From Paenibacillus harenae DSM 16969 (GTDB taxonomy: Bacteria; Bacillota; Bacilli; Paenibacillales; Paenibacillaceae), in NCBI RefSeq assembly GCF_000422465.1, contig NZ_KE383844.1:309070-373069 (forward strand): DNA of 64,000 bases, in the 5' to 3' direction. Positions within the stretch are counted from its first letter, which is position 1, and the number at the start of each line of letters is the position of its first letter. This document shows, one piece after another, positions 45,606 to 54,290 of the stretch. The notes beneath the pieces are model-generated. The model was not told the DNA's origin and did no database searches. It was given only the letters and a program-made list of their open reading frames with translations. A program made the position numbers and the translations under genes.

Positions 45606-46043
45606 ATGATTACTGTTCAAGACCATCTCAATTTGCAAATTGCGAACTGGAGTGTGCTTTATATTAAGCTTCACAATTATCACTGGTACGTGAAGGGTTC
45701 CCAGTTTTTTACCCTGCATGCCAAGTTTCAAGAGTTCTACGAAGAGGCTGCGCTTCACGTCGACGAAATCGCCGAACGGCTGCTTGCTCTGAAAGGCCGG
45801 CCAATTGCAACGATGAAACAGTATTTGTCGACTTCCAGCATTAAGGAAGCATCCGGCGCCGAGAATGCCGAGCAAATGGTCGATCAGCTGATTGCGGATT
45901 TCACCACGGTTATCGGAGAATTGAAGGAAGGCATGGAGGCGGCTCAAGCGGCCGGCGATGAAACAACGGCGGATATGCTGCTTGCGATTCATACGACACT
46001 TGAGAAACACGTGTGGATGCTTAGCGCCTTTAATGGAAAATAA
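45606..46043 (+). CDS. dps: Dps-family ferritin-like protein
   Basis: A 145-residue DNA- or iron-protecting miniferritin. Ferroxidase ligands match: His26 (HNYHWYVKG), His38, Asp53 and Glu57. It forms dodecamers and oxidises Fe(II) with peroxide. The start at 45606 has AAAGGATG upstream. It is the counterpart of mrgA, with a PerR box in its promoter. Confidence 0.93.
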   Translation: MITVQDHLNLQIANWSVLYIKLHNYHWYVKGSQFFTLHAKFQEFYEEAALHVDEIAERLLALKGRPIATMKQYLSTSSIKEASGAENAEQMVDQLIADFTTVIGELKEGMEAAQAAGDETTADMLLAIHTTLEKHVWMLSAFNGK

Positions 46044-46057
46044 CTTGCACAGATAAA

Positions 46058-46137
46058 GACCCCAATCTGCTCATGCCATACAAGGTCGAAAGCGATTAAA
46101 ACCTTAGCATGGAAATGGCGGATTTGGGGCTTTTTCT
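46058..46137 (+). terminator. Large branched terminator of dps
   Basis: GACCCCAATC pairs with GATTTGGGGC, enclosing CATGC/GCATG and AAGGT/ACCTT stems, then TTTTT. The rest of the gap to 46415 shows a GGGAGG at 46374 and no other signal. Confidence 0.75.
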
Positions 46138-46415
46138 ATTGCTTATATATGAGGTTCCAAAACGTTCTTCCGGCGGCCAAAATAACCTGAAGCGGCCCCG
46201 CCGAGGCGGTTATGAGCTATCAGCCTATTAAGCGATCGCAGTGATTCGAGAAGGCGAGCGCTCGAACAGCCGCGCCGCCGGAATGTGCGGGGAACCGGCC
46301 ATGTGCAAGTATCTGATGCGGCAATCGCTTCACCGTTTCAAGATGCAGCAATGACGTTATATTTTGTTGCAACGGGAGGCATAGTATTATCGTCAACCAT
46401 ACATCCGTCAATTGG

Positions 46416-47339
46416 ATGTTTCGGGCAATCGATGCGTTTATCAATGAAATGAAACACGTCTCAGCGATCGGAGGGGTCTATATTCCAAACTATATTCCAT
46501 ACCTTTTACTTGTTATTATCAGCTTCGTTCTTTTAATACTCTCTTGGCGCAAGGCTAATCACAAAGCGCTGGTTCCGTACTTTTTCTGCACCGTCGGAAT
46601 TGTCTATTTTTTCGAATATGTGACTCTTATTTTATTCAAAGGTTATGTGTATTTCCCCGGAGTATTCGATAACAGCTATTTCGATAACGTTCTTGGAGCC
46701 AACGTATCTAACGGGTTAATTGTCCCGTCCGCAGCCATTTTTATTGCCGCATTTGAGCTCGGATTTTGGTGGATCGCACTCATTGCCGCAGTGTTTATGG
46801 GGATTGAGGAGTTGTTCTTGCATCTGGGCATATACCGTCATTTTTGGTATAAGACGATTTATACCGGCCTCAGCCTGCTGGTTCTGTTCCATATGGGAAA
46901 ATGGATATGGCGTATCATTCGATTCCGTACCGGCCGGTTCATACGTTTCAACGTTCTTTACTACGGAAATATATCCGTACAGGGGACGTTCATGTTTTAC
47001 TTGGTCGCGATTTTTCATCTGTTCTTTTTCCGTGTTAACTGGTTTGACGACCCTTCCAGAGGCCATATCGCTTTTATCACTTTATATTTTTTCGTTGACT
47101 CGATCTTTTACAGCTTGGCAGTTATATTAAGGGCTCATTGGCTTTGGAATGTCTTATTGATCGGGGGATTGGCGTGTATTAATTTTTTGCTGCTAAAACT
47201 CAGCGTTCTTGAAATTTCGAGCTATTGGGTTCTAGGGTTATTGACCTTATTGCAGACGGGTGAGCTGTTCCTGCTCATGTATATGCGGAAACTTCTAGTC
47301 AATGAAAATCTTTATGAGAACAGCAAGAACCTTGTGTAG
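46416..47339 (+). CDS. Integral membrane protein of unknown function
   Basis: About 307 residues with eight or nine hydrophobic helices (for example YIPYLLLVIISFVLLIL). I do not recognise the family; the charged loop residues and the conserved-looking FMGIEELFLHLG and GNISVQGTFMFYL resemble conserved Bacillales membrane proteins. The ATG at 46416 has no ribosome binding site; GGGAGG is placed for an in-frame ATT at 46386, so the true start may be that rare codon. Single gene. Confidence 0.7.
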   Translation: MFRAIDAFINEMKHVSAIGGVYIPNYIPYLLLVIISFVLLILSWRKANHKALVPYFFCTVGIVYFFEYVTLILFKGYVYFPGVFDNSYFDNVLGANVSNGLIVPSAAIFIAAFELGFWWIALIAAVFMGIEELFLHLGIYRHFWYKTIYTGLSLLVLFHMGKWIWRIIRFRTGRFIRFNVLYYGNISVQGTFMFYLVAIFHLFFFRVNWFDDPSRGHIAFITLYFFVDSIFYSLAVILRAHWLWNVLLIGGLACINFLLLKLSVLEISSYWVLGLLTLLQTGELFLLMYMRKLLVNENLYENSKNLV

Positions 47340-47421
47340 GGGGAGTGGAATTCTGCATCATGGTTCCTTGGCTTATGACTATTGCATGTATGCAGGAGGG
47401 TTTCGTTCAGGTGAATATCGC

Positions 47422-47452
47422 TAAAAAAAAAAGGCAAAGGATGACGCCTTAA
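47422..47452 (-). terminator. Terminator of the FAH-family gene
   Basis: AAGGCG pairs with TGCCTT, followed by TTTTTTTT on the minus strand. Confidence 0.6.
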
Positions 47453-47530
47453 ATCGCAATCACCCTTCGCATGCCGGCCGTTTATTTCGTTATGTCGTTA
47501 AATGAATGGAATTTTCGATTGCACCTATAA

Positions 47531-48163
47531 TTATACGAGCTTAACCGAGCAGCTTCCTATTACGTTATCCGCCCATAACGCCAGCAGTCTGTCGTCTTCT
47601 TTTAGCGCAGCTACGCCTGCGGGCGTTCCCGTATAGATGATGTCTCCTACTCCAAGACCGTAGCGTTCGCCCACATATTTGACTAGCTCGGATACGCTGA
47701 ACAGCATGTCCCCGGCATTGCCGCGCTGCGCTTCAGCTCCGTTACGCACGAGAACAAATTCCTTCTCCGCAAGCGCCGCTTCACCAGGGTATGACAGCCA
47801 ATCGCCAAGCGGAGCAGAACCTTTGAAGCCTTTGGCCGCCAGCCAAGGCTGGCCCTTTGCCTTCAGCTTCGATTGCACGTCTCGCAGCGTCAAGTCCAGT
47901 CCGAGCGTCATGCCGTCGATACACGTATCGGCATCCATTCCAGGCTCATAGTCCCTGCCGATTCGCAGCACGATTTCAAGCTCGAAATGCACCTCGCCGG
48001 CTGTACCGGGCAGCTCAATCACATTTCCGTTCATCGGCACGATGGCATGAGACGGCTTGGTGAAGACGAGAGGCTCATCCGGCACCTCGTTGCCGAGCTC
48101 CAGTGCATGCAGCCTGTAGTTCCGGCCGATGCAGTAAATATTGCGGATTTCATTCGTGTTCAT
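47531..48163 (-). CDS. Fumarylacetoacetate hydrolase family protein
   Basis: A 210-residue FAHD1-like hydrolase/decarboxylase. The metal site is built by the HFELEIVLRIG Glu pair and the downstream Asp in LGLDLTLRDVQ, and the motif SDIIYTGTPAGV-like GDIIYTGTPAGV closes it. The likely substrates are acylpyruvates or oxaloacetate, as known for the family. It lies 57 bp from the ABC-F gene on the same strand. Confidence 0.88.
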   Translation of the reverse strand: MNTNEIRNIYCIGRNYRLHALELGNEVPDEPLVFTKPSHAIVPMNGNVIELPGTAGEVHFELEIVLRIGRDYEPGMDADTCIDGMTLGLDLTLRDVQSKLKAKGQPWLAAKGFKGSAPLGDWLSYPGEAALAEKEFVLVRNGAEAQRGNAGDMLFSVSELVKYVGERYGLGVGDIIYTGTPAGVAALKEDDRLLALWADNVIGSCSVKLV

Positions 48164-48220
48164 CGGTTATTGTACCTCCTTAATGGTTAAGCCCGTTTAT
48201 CGAAATCCTCTCATCGCGGC

Positions 48221-50170
48221 CTATTGTTTCTGGGCGGCGATTTGCTCCGCCAATTCGTTCAGCTCCGTCCAGCGGTCCATCAGCTGCTCCAGCTTCTCCT
48301 CCAGCCGCTGCTGCTTAAAAATCAGCTCCTGCAGCCGCACGGAGTCGCTGCTCGCTTCCTCCATGCGTTCGGCAATCGCGCTTAGCTCGGCTTCGGCATC
48401 CGCAATCCAACCGTCGATTTGCTCAAAATCCTTCTGGTCCTTATACGACATTTTAAGCGCGCGTTCCCGTCCTGCCGGTTTAGCAGACGCTGCCGCCCCA
48501 TTCGCAAGAGCTGACGCTGACTTCACCGCAGACGCCGATGCCGCCGCCGATCCCGCTGCGTCTCCTTCGCCCTGCTTCTCAACAAAAGCCTGATAATCCG
48601 AATAGTTGCCCGTATGGTGCGTGATTACCCCGTTCCCTTCGAAAGCAATCACCTTCTCTATCGTCCGGTCCAGGAAGTAGCGGTCATGGGAGACGACGAA
48701 CACGACGCCCGGGAAGTCGTCCAAATAATCCTCAAGCACGGTCAGGGTTGAAATATCGAGATCATTCGTAGGCTCGTCGAGAAGCAATACGTTCGGCGCG
48801 TTTATCAGCACGCGAAGCAATTGAAGCCGCCGCTTCTCGCCTCCCGAGAGCTTCGAGATCGGCGTCCACTGCATGGCCGGCGAGAACAGGAACCGCTCCA
48901 GCATTTGGCCGGCTGAGATCGTCGAGCCGTCTGCCGTCTTTACCTGCTCCGCTTCTTCGCGGATATACTCGATGACGCGCAGATTCTGATCCATCTCTTC
49001 ATGCTCCTGCGAGAACCAACCGATCTTGACCGTAGCGCCTAGCTCGACCGTTCCTTCATCCGGCATTAACTTGCCTGCGATCAGCTTCATCAGCGTTGAC
49101 TTTCCGCTGCCGTTGCGGCCGACGATGCCTACGCGGTCCTCCGGAACCGCGATATAACTAAAATCACGGATCAAGGTCCGATCGCCGAACCGCTTCGTAA
49201 CCCCCTCCATCTCCACTATCTTGCGACCGAGCCGGCTTGACGCAACCGATACGTCCAGCTTCCCGCCTGCCTGCTTCGGCGCATTCTCTTTCAACGCTTC
49301 GAATCTGTCGATCCGCGCCTTCTGCTTCGTCGTCCTGGCCTTCGCCCCGCGGCGAATCCAGGCCAGCTCGTTACGCAGCAAATTCTGGCGCTTCGATTCC
49401 GAAGCAGCCTCTCTCTCCTCGCGGTCAAGCTTCAGCTCCAGGAACCGGCTGTAATTCGCCTGATAGAAATAAGCCTGACCCTTGTCCAGCTCAATGACGC
49501 GATTGCTGACTCGGTCAAGGAAATAGCGGTCATGCGTAATCATCAGCAGCGCTCCCCTGCGCTTCTGAAGCATGCCTTCCAGCCAAGCAACGGAATCGTT
49601 GTCGATATGGTTCGTAGGCTCATCGAGAATAAGGACATCCGATGGCAGCAGCAGCGCAGCCGCCATGGCCACCCGCTTGCGCTGGCCGCCGGATAACGTC
49701 TCTACCTTCGCTTCGTAGTCGACGATGCCGAGCTTCGACAGTGCCGTCTTCGCCTCGCTCTCCAGCTGCCAAGCGTCCAGCTCATTCATCCTCTGGTTCG
49801 CTTGGATCAGCTGCTCCTGGAGCGTCTCGTCATTCGGCTTCAGCTCAATCGCTTCGAGCGCCGCCGCGTATGCGCGCACCGCGCGCAGCTGCGGCGAATC
49901 GCCGCCGAGTACATGCTCGAGCGTCGTCTCGCCCGGCGCGAACACCGGATCCTGCGCCAGCATGCGCACCGTTACGCGATTGCCGACGGATATCGTACCC
50001 GAATCTGCCGGCTCCATGCCGGCGATCACCTTCAGAAACGTCGATTTCCCCGTTCCATTCACGCCGATGATGCCGATTTTATCGCCATCCTCAACGCCGA
50101 ACGTGACATCTTCAAATAACATCTTCTCGCCGTAACTCTTCGTTATATGCTCAACCGATAATAAGTGCAT
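48221..50170 (-). CDS. ABC-F translation factor, Uup/YfmR type
   Basis: A soluble 649-residue protein with two ABC domains and no membrane part. Walker A sites are GVNGTGKST and GRNGSGKST, signatures LSGGQRKR and LSGGEKRRLQL, Walker B LLLDEPTNDLD. An arm-like linker lies between and an Ala-rich link (about 553-580) leads to a C-terminal coiled coil (about 580-649). Relatives act on stalled ribosomes. The direction is opposite to dps; transcription continues into the FAH gene. Confidence 0.9.
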   Translation of the reverse strand: MHLLSVEHITKSYGEKMLFEDVTFGVEDGDKIGIIGVNGTGKSTFLKVIAGMEPADSGTISVGNRVTVRMLAQDPVFAPGETTLEHVLGGDSPQLRAVRAYAAALEAIELKPNDETLQEQLIQANQRMNELDAWQLESEAKTALSKLGIVDYEAKVETLSGGQRKRVAMAAALLLPSDVLILDEPTNHIDNDSVAWLEGMLQKRRGALLMITHDRYFLDRVSNRVIELDKGQAYFYQANYSRFLELKLDREEREAASESKRQNLLRNELAWIRRGAKARTTKQKARIDRFEALKENAPKQAGGKLDVSVASSRLGRKIVEMEGVTKRFGDRTLIRDFSYIAVPEDRVGIVGRNGSGKSTLMKLIAGKLMPDEGTVELGATVKIGWFSQEHEEMDQNLRVIEYIREEAEQVKTADGSTISAGQMLERFLFSPAMQWTPISKLSGGEKRRLQLLRVLINAPNVLLLDEPTNDLDISTLTVLEDYLDDFPGVVFVVSHDRYFLDRTIEKVIAFEGNGVITHHTGNYSDYQAFVEKQGEGDAAGSAAASASAVKSASALANGAAASAKPAGRERALKMSYKDQKDFEQIDGWIADAEAELSAIAERMEEASSDSVRLQELIFKQQRLEEKLEQLMDRWTELNELAEQIAAQKQ

Positions 50171-50426
50171 GGGACAAACCTACTTTTTTAGAATGATATA
50201 GCCGCAAGAAGCAACCACTCGTATCATACCACAAAACAGGCTGCATCTTCACTTTGCGGTAGTCTAAGCGATTGTACAGCCTTATCTATGTGCAACTCAT
50301 TTTCCAAGCAGAAACGCCTGTCGGCGTCATCCGGGGACGCCACCGAAACTCATGAAGCAAGCTCAGCGAAAAACGGTATCGTGGTGAAATATATGCCAAG
50401 TTTACGTGCTTATAAAGTCTTATATT

Positions 50427-50461
50427 TTTAGGATATGTTAAATTCTAATGTTGATATTTGA
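50427..50461 (+). repeat. IS-end-like repeat, copy 3
   Basis: TTTTAGGATATGTTAAA followed by ATGTTGATATTTGA. It is in inverted orientation to the copy at 51264-51297, and the pair frames an AT-rich block with one gene. The rest of 50171-50544 shows a terminator only. Confidence 0.5.
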
Positions 50462-50468
50462 CCATAAG

Positions 50469-50498
50469 AAAACCGCCTTGGTGAAAAGGCGGTTTATT
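50469..50498. terminator. Terminator, probably of the SRPBCC gene
   Basis: AAACCGCCTT pairs with AAGGCGGTTT around a six-base loop; T-rich on the minus strand, 46 bases after the stop. Confidence 0.75.
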
Positions 50499-50544
50499 AA
50501 GCTATCGTTCCCCATTTGCGGAATGAGCAGTATAACTTAAATTA

Positions 50545-50973
50545 TTAAAACTTACGTTTATGATAGGGGATACCATCGCCATCTTCACAATAGGATTTGA
50601 GACTATAAAGGAAAATAGCCCAGTTGTAGTTACAGGAGCGATAAAATGGCGTTACTTCTTTCCAATTCATATGACGCAAAGTAATAAAAGACTTCCCGTT
50701 CTTCTCTTCAATATCAAAGGAAATAATCGTACCCATCCATTCTGGATCTGAGTCTATACACTGCCAAACGACTTTTTTATTAGTGATCAATTCCTCTATT
50801 CTCATCTTAGTTATGTCATTGCTGCCGAATCGAAATTCATTAATAAAGCCAATCTGATTATTAATAATGAGTTCATTGGTCCATATTTCCGACAGTCCTT
50901 CAGCGGTGGTTAAAGTTTCATACACCTTCGACGCTGGAACATGTACGGTTTGCAAGTGCTCGATATTTGCCAT
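50545..50973 (-). CDS. SRPBCC (AHSA1-like) protein, AT-rich
   Basis: A 142-residue START-like protein (VHVPASKVYETLTTAEGLSEIWT, FRFGSNDITKMRIEEL). AAGGAGTAAGG precedes the ATG. The base composition is much lower in GC than its neighbours, and the gene lies between inverted repeats, both signs of transfer. The ligand is unknown. Confidence 0.82.
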   Translation of the reverse strand: MANIEHLQTVHVPASKVYETLTTAEGLSEIWTNELIINNQIGFINEFRFGSNDITKMRIEELITNKKVVWQCIDSDPEWMGTIISFDIEEKNGKSFITLRHMNWKEVTPFYRSCNYNWAIFLYSLKSYCEDGDGIPYHKRKF

Positions 50974-51263
50974 GCCTTACTCCTTTCTAACTGCAATAAT
51001 TTATGTTTGATGCTTATGATAACATATGATGAATATAATAGTTTCTTCTGGATTGCTATGTTGCAGTTATTGCAATTATTTGAAGGTGACGTGCGTGACT
51101 TCACCATTTAACTGCTCTGCACATTTTCTCAGAGAATAGCCCTCAATCATACATTCAATAAAACGAACCCAAATATGAGGTCTCCTCGTTCGTTGCAGTG
51201 GGGTATTTAATCATCTCCGAACAGTAATATTACCCTCATTATAGAACATTTGTTCGTAATCAT

Positions 51264-51297
51264 CAGATATCAACAATAACGTTTAACATAGCCTTTT
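51264..51297 (-). repeat. IS-end-like repeat, copy 2
   Basis: On the minus strand AAAGGCTATGTTAAA is followed by TTGTTGATATCTGA. It is nearly the same as the copy at 29981-30015. The remaining part of 50974-51357 has no gene. Confidence 0.55.
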
Positions 51298-51300
51298 TTT

Positions 51301-51349
51301 AAAAAAGGAGCTTGCACCTCGTCTCAATGACGATTTGGCGCAAGCCCCT
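51301..51349 (-). terminator. Terminator of fumC
   Basis: GGGGCTTGCGCC pairs with GGTGCAAGCTCC, followed by TTTTTT on the minus strand. Confidence 0.88.
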
Positions 51350-51357
51350 ATTTACAA

Positions 51358-52743
51358 TTAGCGTTTGCCGATCATTTTCTCCGGACGGACATATTCATCG
51401 AACTGCTCCGATGTCAGAAGGCCGCTCGCAATGGCCGACTCCTTCAGGGTGAGACCATTCTTATGCGCGTTCTTCGCAATCGCGGCCGCGTTCTCATAAC
51501 CGATATGCGGATTCAGCGCCGTTACGAGCATAAGCGATTGATCCAGATTGCGCTTGATCGCCGCTTCATTCGGCTCGATGCCGACCGCGCAATTATCGTT
51601 GAACGAAACCATGCCGTCTGCCATCAATGCGAGAGATTGCAGGAAGTTATAGATGATGACCGGCTTGAACACGTTCAGCTCAAAGTTGCCCTGGCTTGCA
51701 GCCATCGAGATCGCTGTGTCGTTGCCGATGACTTGGCATACGGCCATCGTGAGCGCTTCGCTTTGCGTCGGGTTGACCTTGCCCGGCATAATCGAGCTGC
51801 CCGGCTCGTTCTCCGGAATCGCAATCTCGCCGATGCCGCAGCGCGGGCCGCTGGCCAGCCATCTGACGTCGTTGGCGATTTTCATCAAATCGGCCGCGAG
51901 CGCTTTGATTGCGCCGTGCGTGTAGACGATCTGATCGTGGCTGGTGAGGGAGTGGAATTTATTCACTGCCGTCTCGAACTTTTTGCCCGTTAGAGCGGAT
52001 ACTTCCTCCGCAACCTTCACCGCAAAATCAGGGTGCGCGTTGAGCCCTGTGCCAACCGCCGTGCCGCCGAGCGCCAGATCGCGCATTTCTTCGACGCTCT
52101 GTACGAGCATCGCGCGCGTTCTGTCCAGCATCGAGTACCAGCCGCTGATTTCTTGGCCAAGCGTGATCGGCGTCGCGTCCTGCAGATGCGTACGGCCGAT
52201 TTTGACGATGTCATTAAACTTCTCCGCTTTCGCGCGAAGCGTGCCGTTCAGCAGGTCCAGTGAAGGAAGCAAACGATCCTCCAGCGCGATCACGCCAGCA
52301 ATATGCATCGCAGCCGGGAATGTGTCATTCGAGCTCTGCGAACGGTTCACGTCGTCGTTCGGGTGAATGCGCACGTCGCTGCCGCGTTCCGCCAGCAGGC
52401 TGTTCGCGCGGTTCGCGATAACTTCGTTGACGTTCATATTCGTTTGCGTGCCGCTGCCTGTCTGCCAGACGACGAGCGGAAAGTGCTCATCCCATTTGCC
52501 GGCTACGATCTCGTCGACGGCTTCGCCGATAATAGCCGCTTTCGCGGAATCCAGAACGCCAAGCTTCTCGTTCGCAAGCGCCGCAGCCTTCTTAATATAA
52601 GCCATAGCGTACACGACTTCGATCGGCATCCGCTCTCCGCTGATTTTGAAGTTTTGCAGACTGCGCTGCGTTTGAGCGCCCCACAGCTTGTCCGCCGGAA
52701 CCTTGATTTCACCCATCGTATCCTTCTCAATGCGATAATCCAT
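51358..52743 (-). CDS. fumC: Fumarate hydratase, class II
   Basis: A cytoplasmic TCA-cycle enzyme of 461 residues that interconverts fumarate and malate. The signature GSSIMPGKVNP and the motifs TQTNMNVNEV and SSNDTFPAAMHI are intact. The start at 52743 opens MDYRIEKDTMGEIKVPADKLWG, the family start, with AAAGGAG upstream; a 31-residue extension is unlikely. Single gene with its own terminator. Confidence 0.95.
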   Translation of the reverse strand: MDYRIEKDTMGEIKVPADKLWGAQTQRSLQNFKISGERMPIEVVYAMAYIKKAAALANEKLGVLDSAKAAIIGEAVDEIVAGKWDEHFPLVVWQTGSGTQTNMNVNEVIANRANSLLAERGSDVRIHPNDDVNRSQSSNDTFPAAMHIAGVIALEDRLLPSLDLLNGTLRAKAEKFNDIVKIGRTHLQDATPITLGQEISGWYSMLDRTRAMLVQSVEEMRDLALGGTAVGTGLNAHPDFAVKVAEEVSALTGKKFETAVNKFHSLTSHDQIVYTHGAIKALAADLMKIANDVRWLASGPRCGIGEIAIPENEPGSSIMPGKVNPTQSEALTMAVCQVIGNDTAISMAASQGNFELNVFKPVIIYNFLQSLALMADGMVSFNDNCAVGIEPNEAAIKRNLDQSLMLVTALNPHIGYENAAAIAKNAHKNGLTLKESAIASGLLTSEQFDEYVRPEKMIGKR

Positions 52744-52807
52744 GAATTGAACGACTCCTTTGCCACCTATTGATTTGTCTATGAATGACTCTGTTTCTGT
52801 TATAACG

Positions 52808-52999
52808 CTATTCACGCCGAGAAGCAAGCGGACCACAATTGCCCCAGGTCTTAGGCAAGGTCGACCTCAATAAATATCGCATATCTCCCGGACCGGACCA
52901 AGTCGTCTGATCGGTTGTATCATAGAGATAGTAATATTGTTCTTGCTCGCTGACGAGAATAAACGGATCACGAATCCGGATCTGCTCACGAAGGATCAT
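52808..52999 (-). pseudogene. N-terminal remnant of a GH43-like glycosidase
   Basis: The 63-codon frame begins with a phrase typical of GH43 N-termini: IRDPFILV, then YYYLYDTTD and WSGPG. After that the similarity stops, and another frame continues with W-rich sequence, pointing to decay by frameshift and truncation. A weak GGGATAAC precedes the ATG. No catalytic core remains. Confidence 0.5.
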
Positions 53000-53020
53000 T
53001 TCGACGTTATCCCTTCAAAT

Positions 53021-53054
53021 AAATACCCTGACAGAGAAGCTCCATCAGGGTATT
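53021..53054 (-). terminator. Terminator of eda
   Basis: ATACCCTGA pairs with TCAGGGTAT, then TTATTT. Confidence 0.85.
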
Positions 53055-53057
53055 GTC

Positions 53058-53726
53058 TTACAAGCCTTTCGCTTCGCGGTAAGCCGCGATATAAGCGGCC
53101 GCCTTCTTCTCGATCAGCGACAGGTCGCCGGTCTTCACCGCGTCCTTCGTCAGATCCGAGCCGATGCCGACGGCTACCGCGCCCGCCTTGACCCAGTCCT
53201 TCAAATTATCGAGCGACACTCCGCCGGTCGGCATAATGTTGGCCTGCGGAAGCGGTCCTTTGATGGACGGGATAACGCTTGGGGAATACAGATTGCCAGG
53301 GAACAGCTTCACGATATCGACGCCAAGCTCGAGCGCGTTCTGAATTTCCTGAATCGTCATCGTGCCCGGCATGACCGGTATCGCGTACCGGTTGCACAGC
53401 CTAATCGTATCGGGATTCAGCGCCGGCGCCACAACGTACTCCGCCCCTGCCAGAATCGCCGCCCGCGCCGTTTCCGGATCAAGCACCGTGCCTACTCCGA
53501 TGATCGCGAAATGATCCGCATCCGGCGCTGCCGAGCTGGAATATTCCTTGGACAGCTGCTCGATGGCGCGCAATGCGAATGGAACCGTCATCGTAATCTC
53601 AATCGCTTTGATTCCGCCTTTGATGGCGCGGCGGGCCATCTCCGCCACTTCCTCCGCCGAGTCTGCGCGCAGTACCGCTACTACGCCCGCATCCGTCAGC
53701 TGTTGAAGCACTTTAAGCTTTTTCAT
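53058..53726 (-). CDS. eda: 2-keto-3-deoxy-6-phosphogluconate (KDPG/KHG) aldolase
   Basis: A cytoplasmic class I aldolase, about 222 residues, that cleaves KDPG to pyruvate and glyceraldehyde-3-phosphate. The catalytic Glu is in AIEITM and the Schiff-base Lys in DIVKLFPGN. The start at 53726 has GAAGGG upstream. No uxuA, kdgK or edd lies beside it; it may serve uronate or aldonate breakdown. Confidence 0.92.
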   Translation of the reverse strand: MKKLKVLQQLTDAGVVAVLRADSAEEVAEMARRAIKGGIKAIEITMTVPFALRAIEQLSKEYSSSAAPDADHFAIIGVGTVLDPETARAAILAGAEYVVAPALNPDTIRLCNRYAIPVMPGTMTIQEIQNALELGVDIVKLFPGNLYSPSVIPSIKGPLPQANIMPTGGVSLDNLKDWVKAGAVAVGIGSDLTKDAVKTGDLSLIEKKAAAYIAAYREAKGL

Positions 53727-53824
53727 TCGGTTGCCCTTCTTCCCATTTTGTTCATTTTCGTGCGAAAATGTTCTATCTGCTACGCCTATTATATTCGGAA
53801 TCCAGCGATTCTTCAATCGTCTAT

Positions 53825-54142
53825 CTACTTGGCATAGTCGATTTCAAGAAACTTCTCCACTTCATTCTTCCAACGCTCGTTCACGAACTGTACATGAAGC
53901 GGATGCTCGTTGTAAGCGTCATAATCGGCCTGACTGGCAAACTCCATGGCAAAACCGTGGTTATACTCGTTCTTGGCGCTAACCTGCTTGTATACCTGAA
54001 AGTTCGTGACGGTCGGAATCGACGTCAAGATCCGCTGGCCATCCTCCAGAAACCGGCGTTCCTCCTCCGATCCTTTCTCGTGCTTCAAGCTAAAAATAAC
54101 CGAGTGCAAAATCCATTCCTTCGACTGTGCCGTCATGTCCAT
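53825..54142 (-). CDS. Dabb-family (stress-responsive A/B barrel) protein
   Basis: A 105-residue ferredoxin-fold protein: HSVIFSLKHEKGSEEERRF, ...SAKNEYNHGFAMEFASQADYDAYNEHPLH. Dabb domains dimerise; some are enzymes, many unknown. GGGAGAG precedes the ATG. It is probably monocistronic or leads into eda 98 bp downstream. Confidence 0.85.
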   Translation of the reverse strand: MDMTAQSKEWILHSVIFSLKHEKGSEEERRFLEDGQRILTSIPTVTNFQVYKQVSAKNEYNHGFAMEFASQADYDAYNEHPLHVQFVNERWKNEVEKFLEIDYAK

Positions 54143-54290
54143 CGCTCTCCCTTCCTGGTATTATTCAACCATGATTTGAATGGCGAACTCATCTGACCGA
54201 CCTCCCATAAGGAATCGTCCGTCTCCTACATGAATTGTAATAATATCAAGCGGAATTAGCAAATATATGCAGATGATTAAGGCGCACAGC

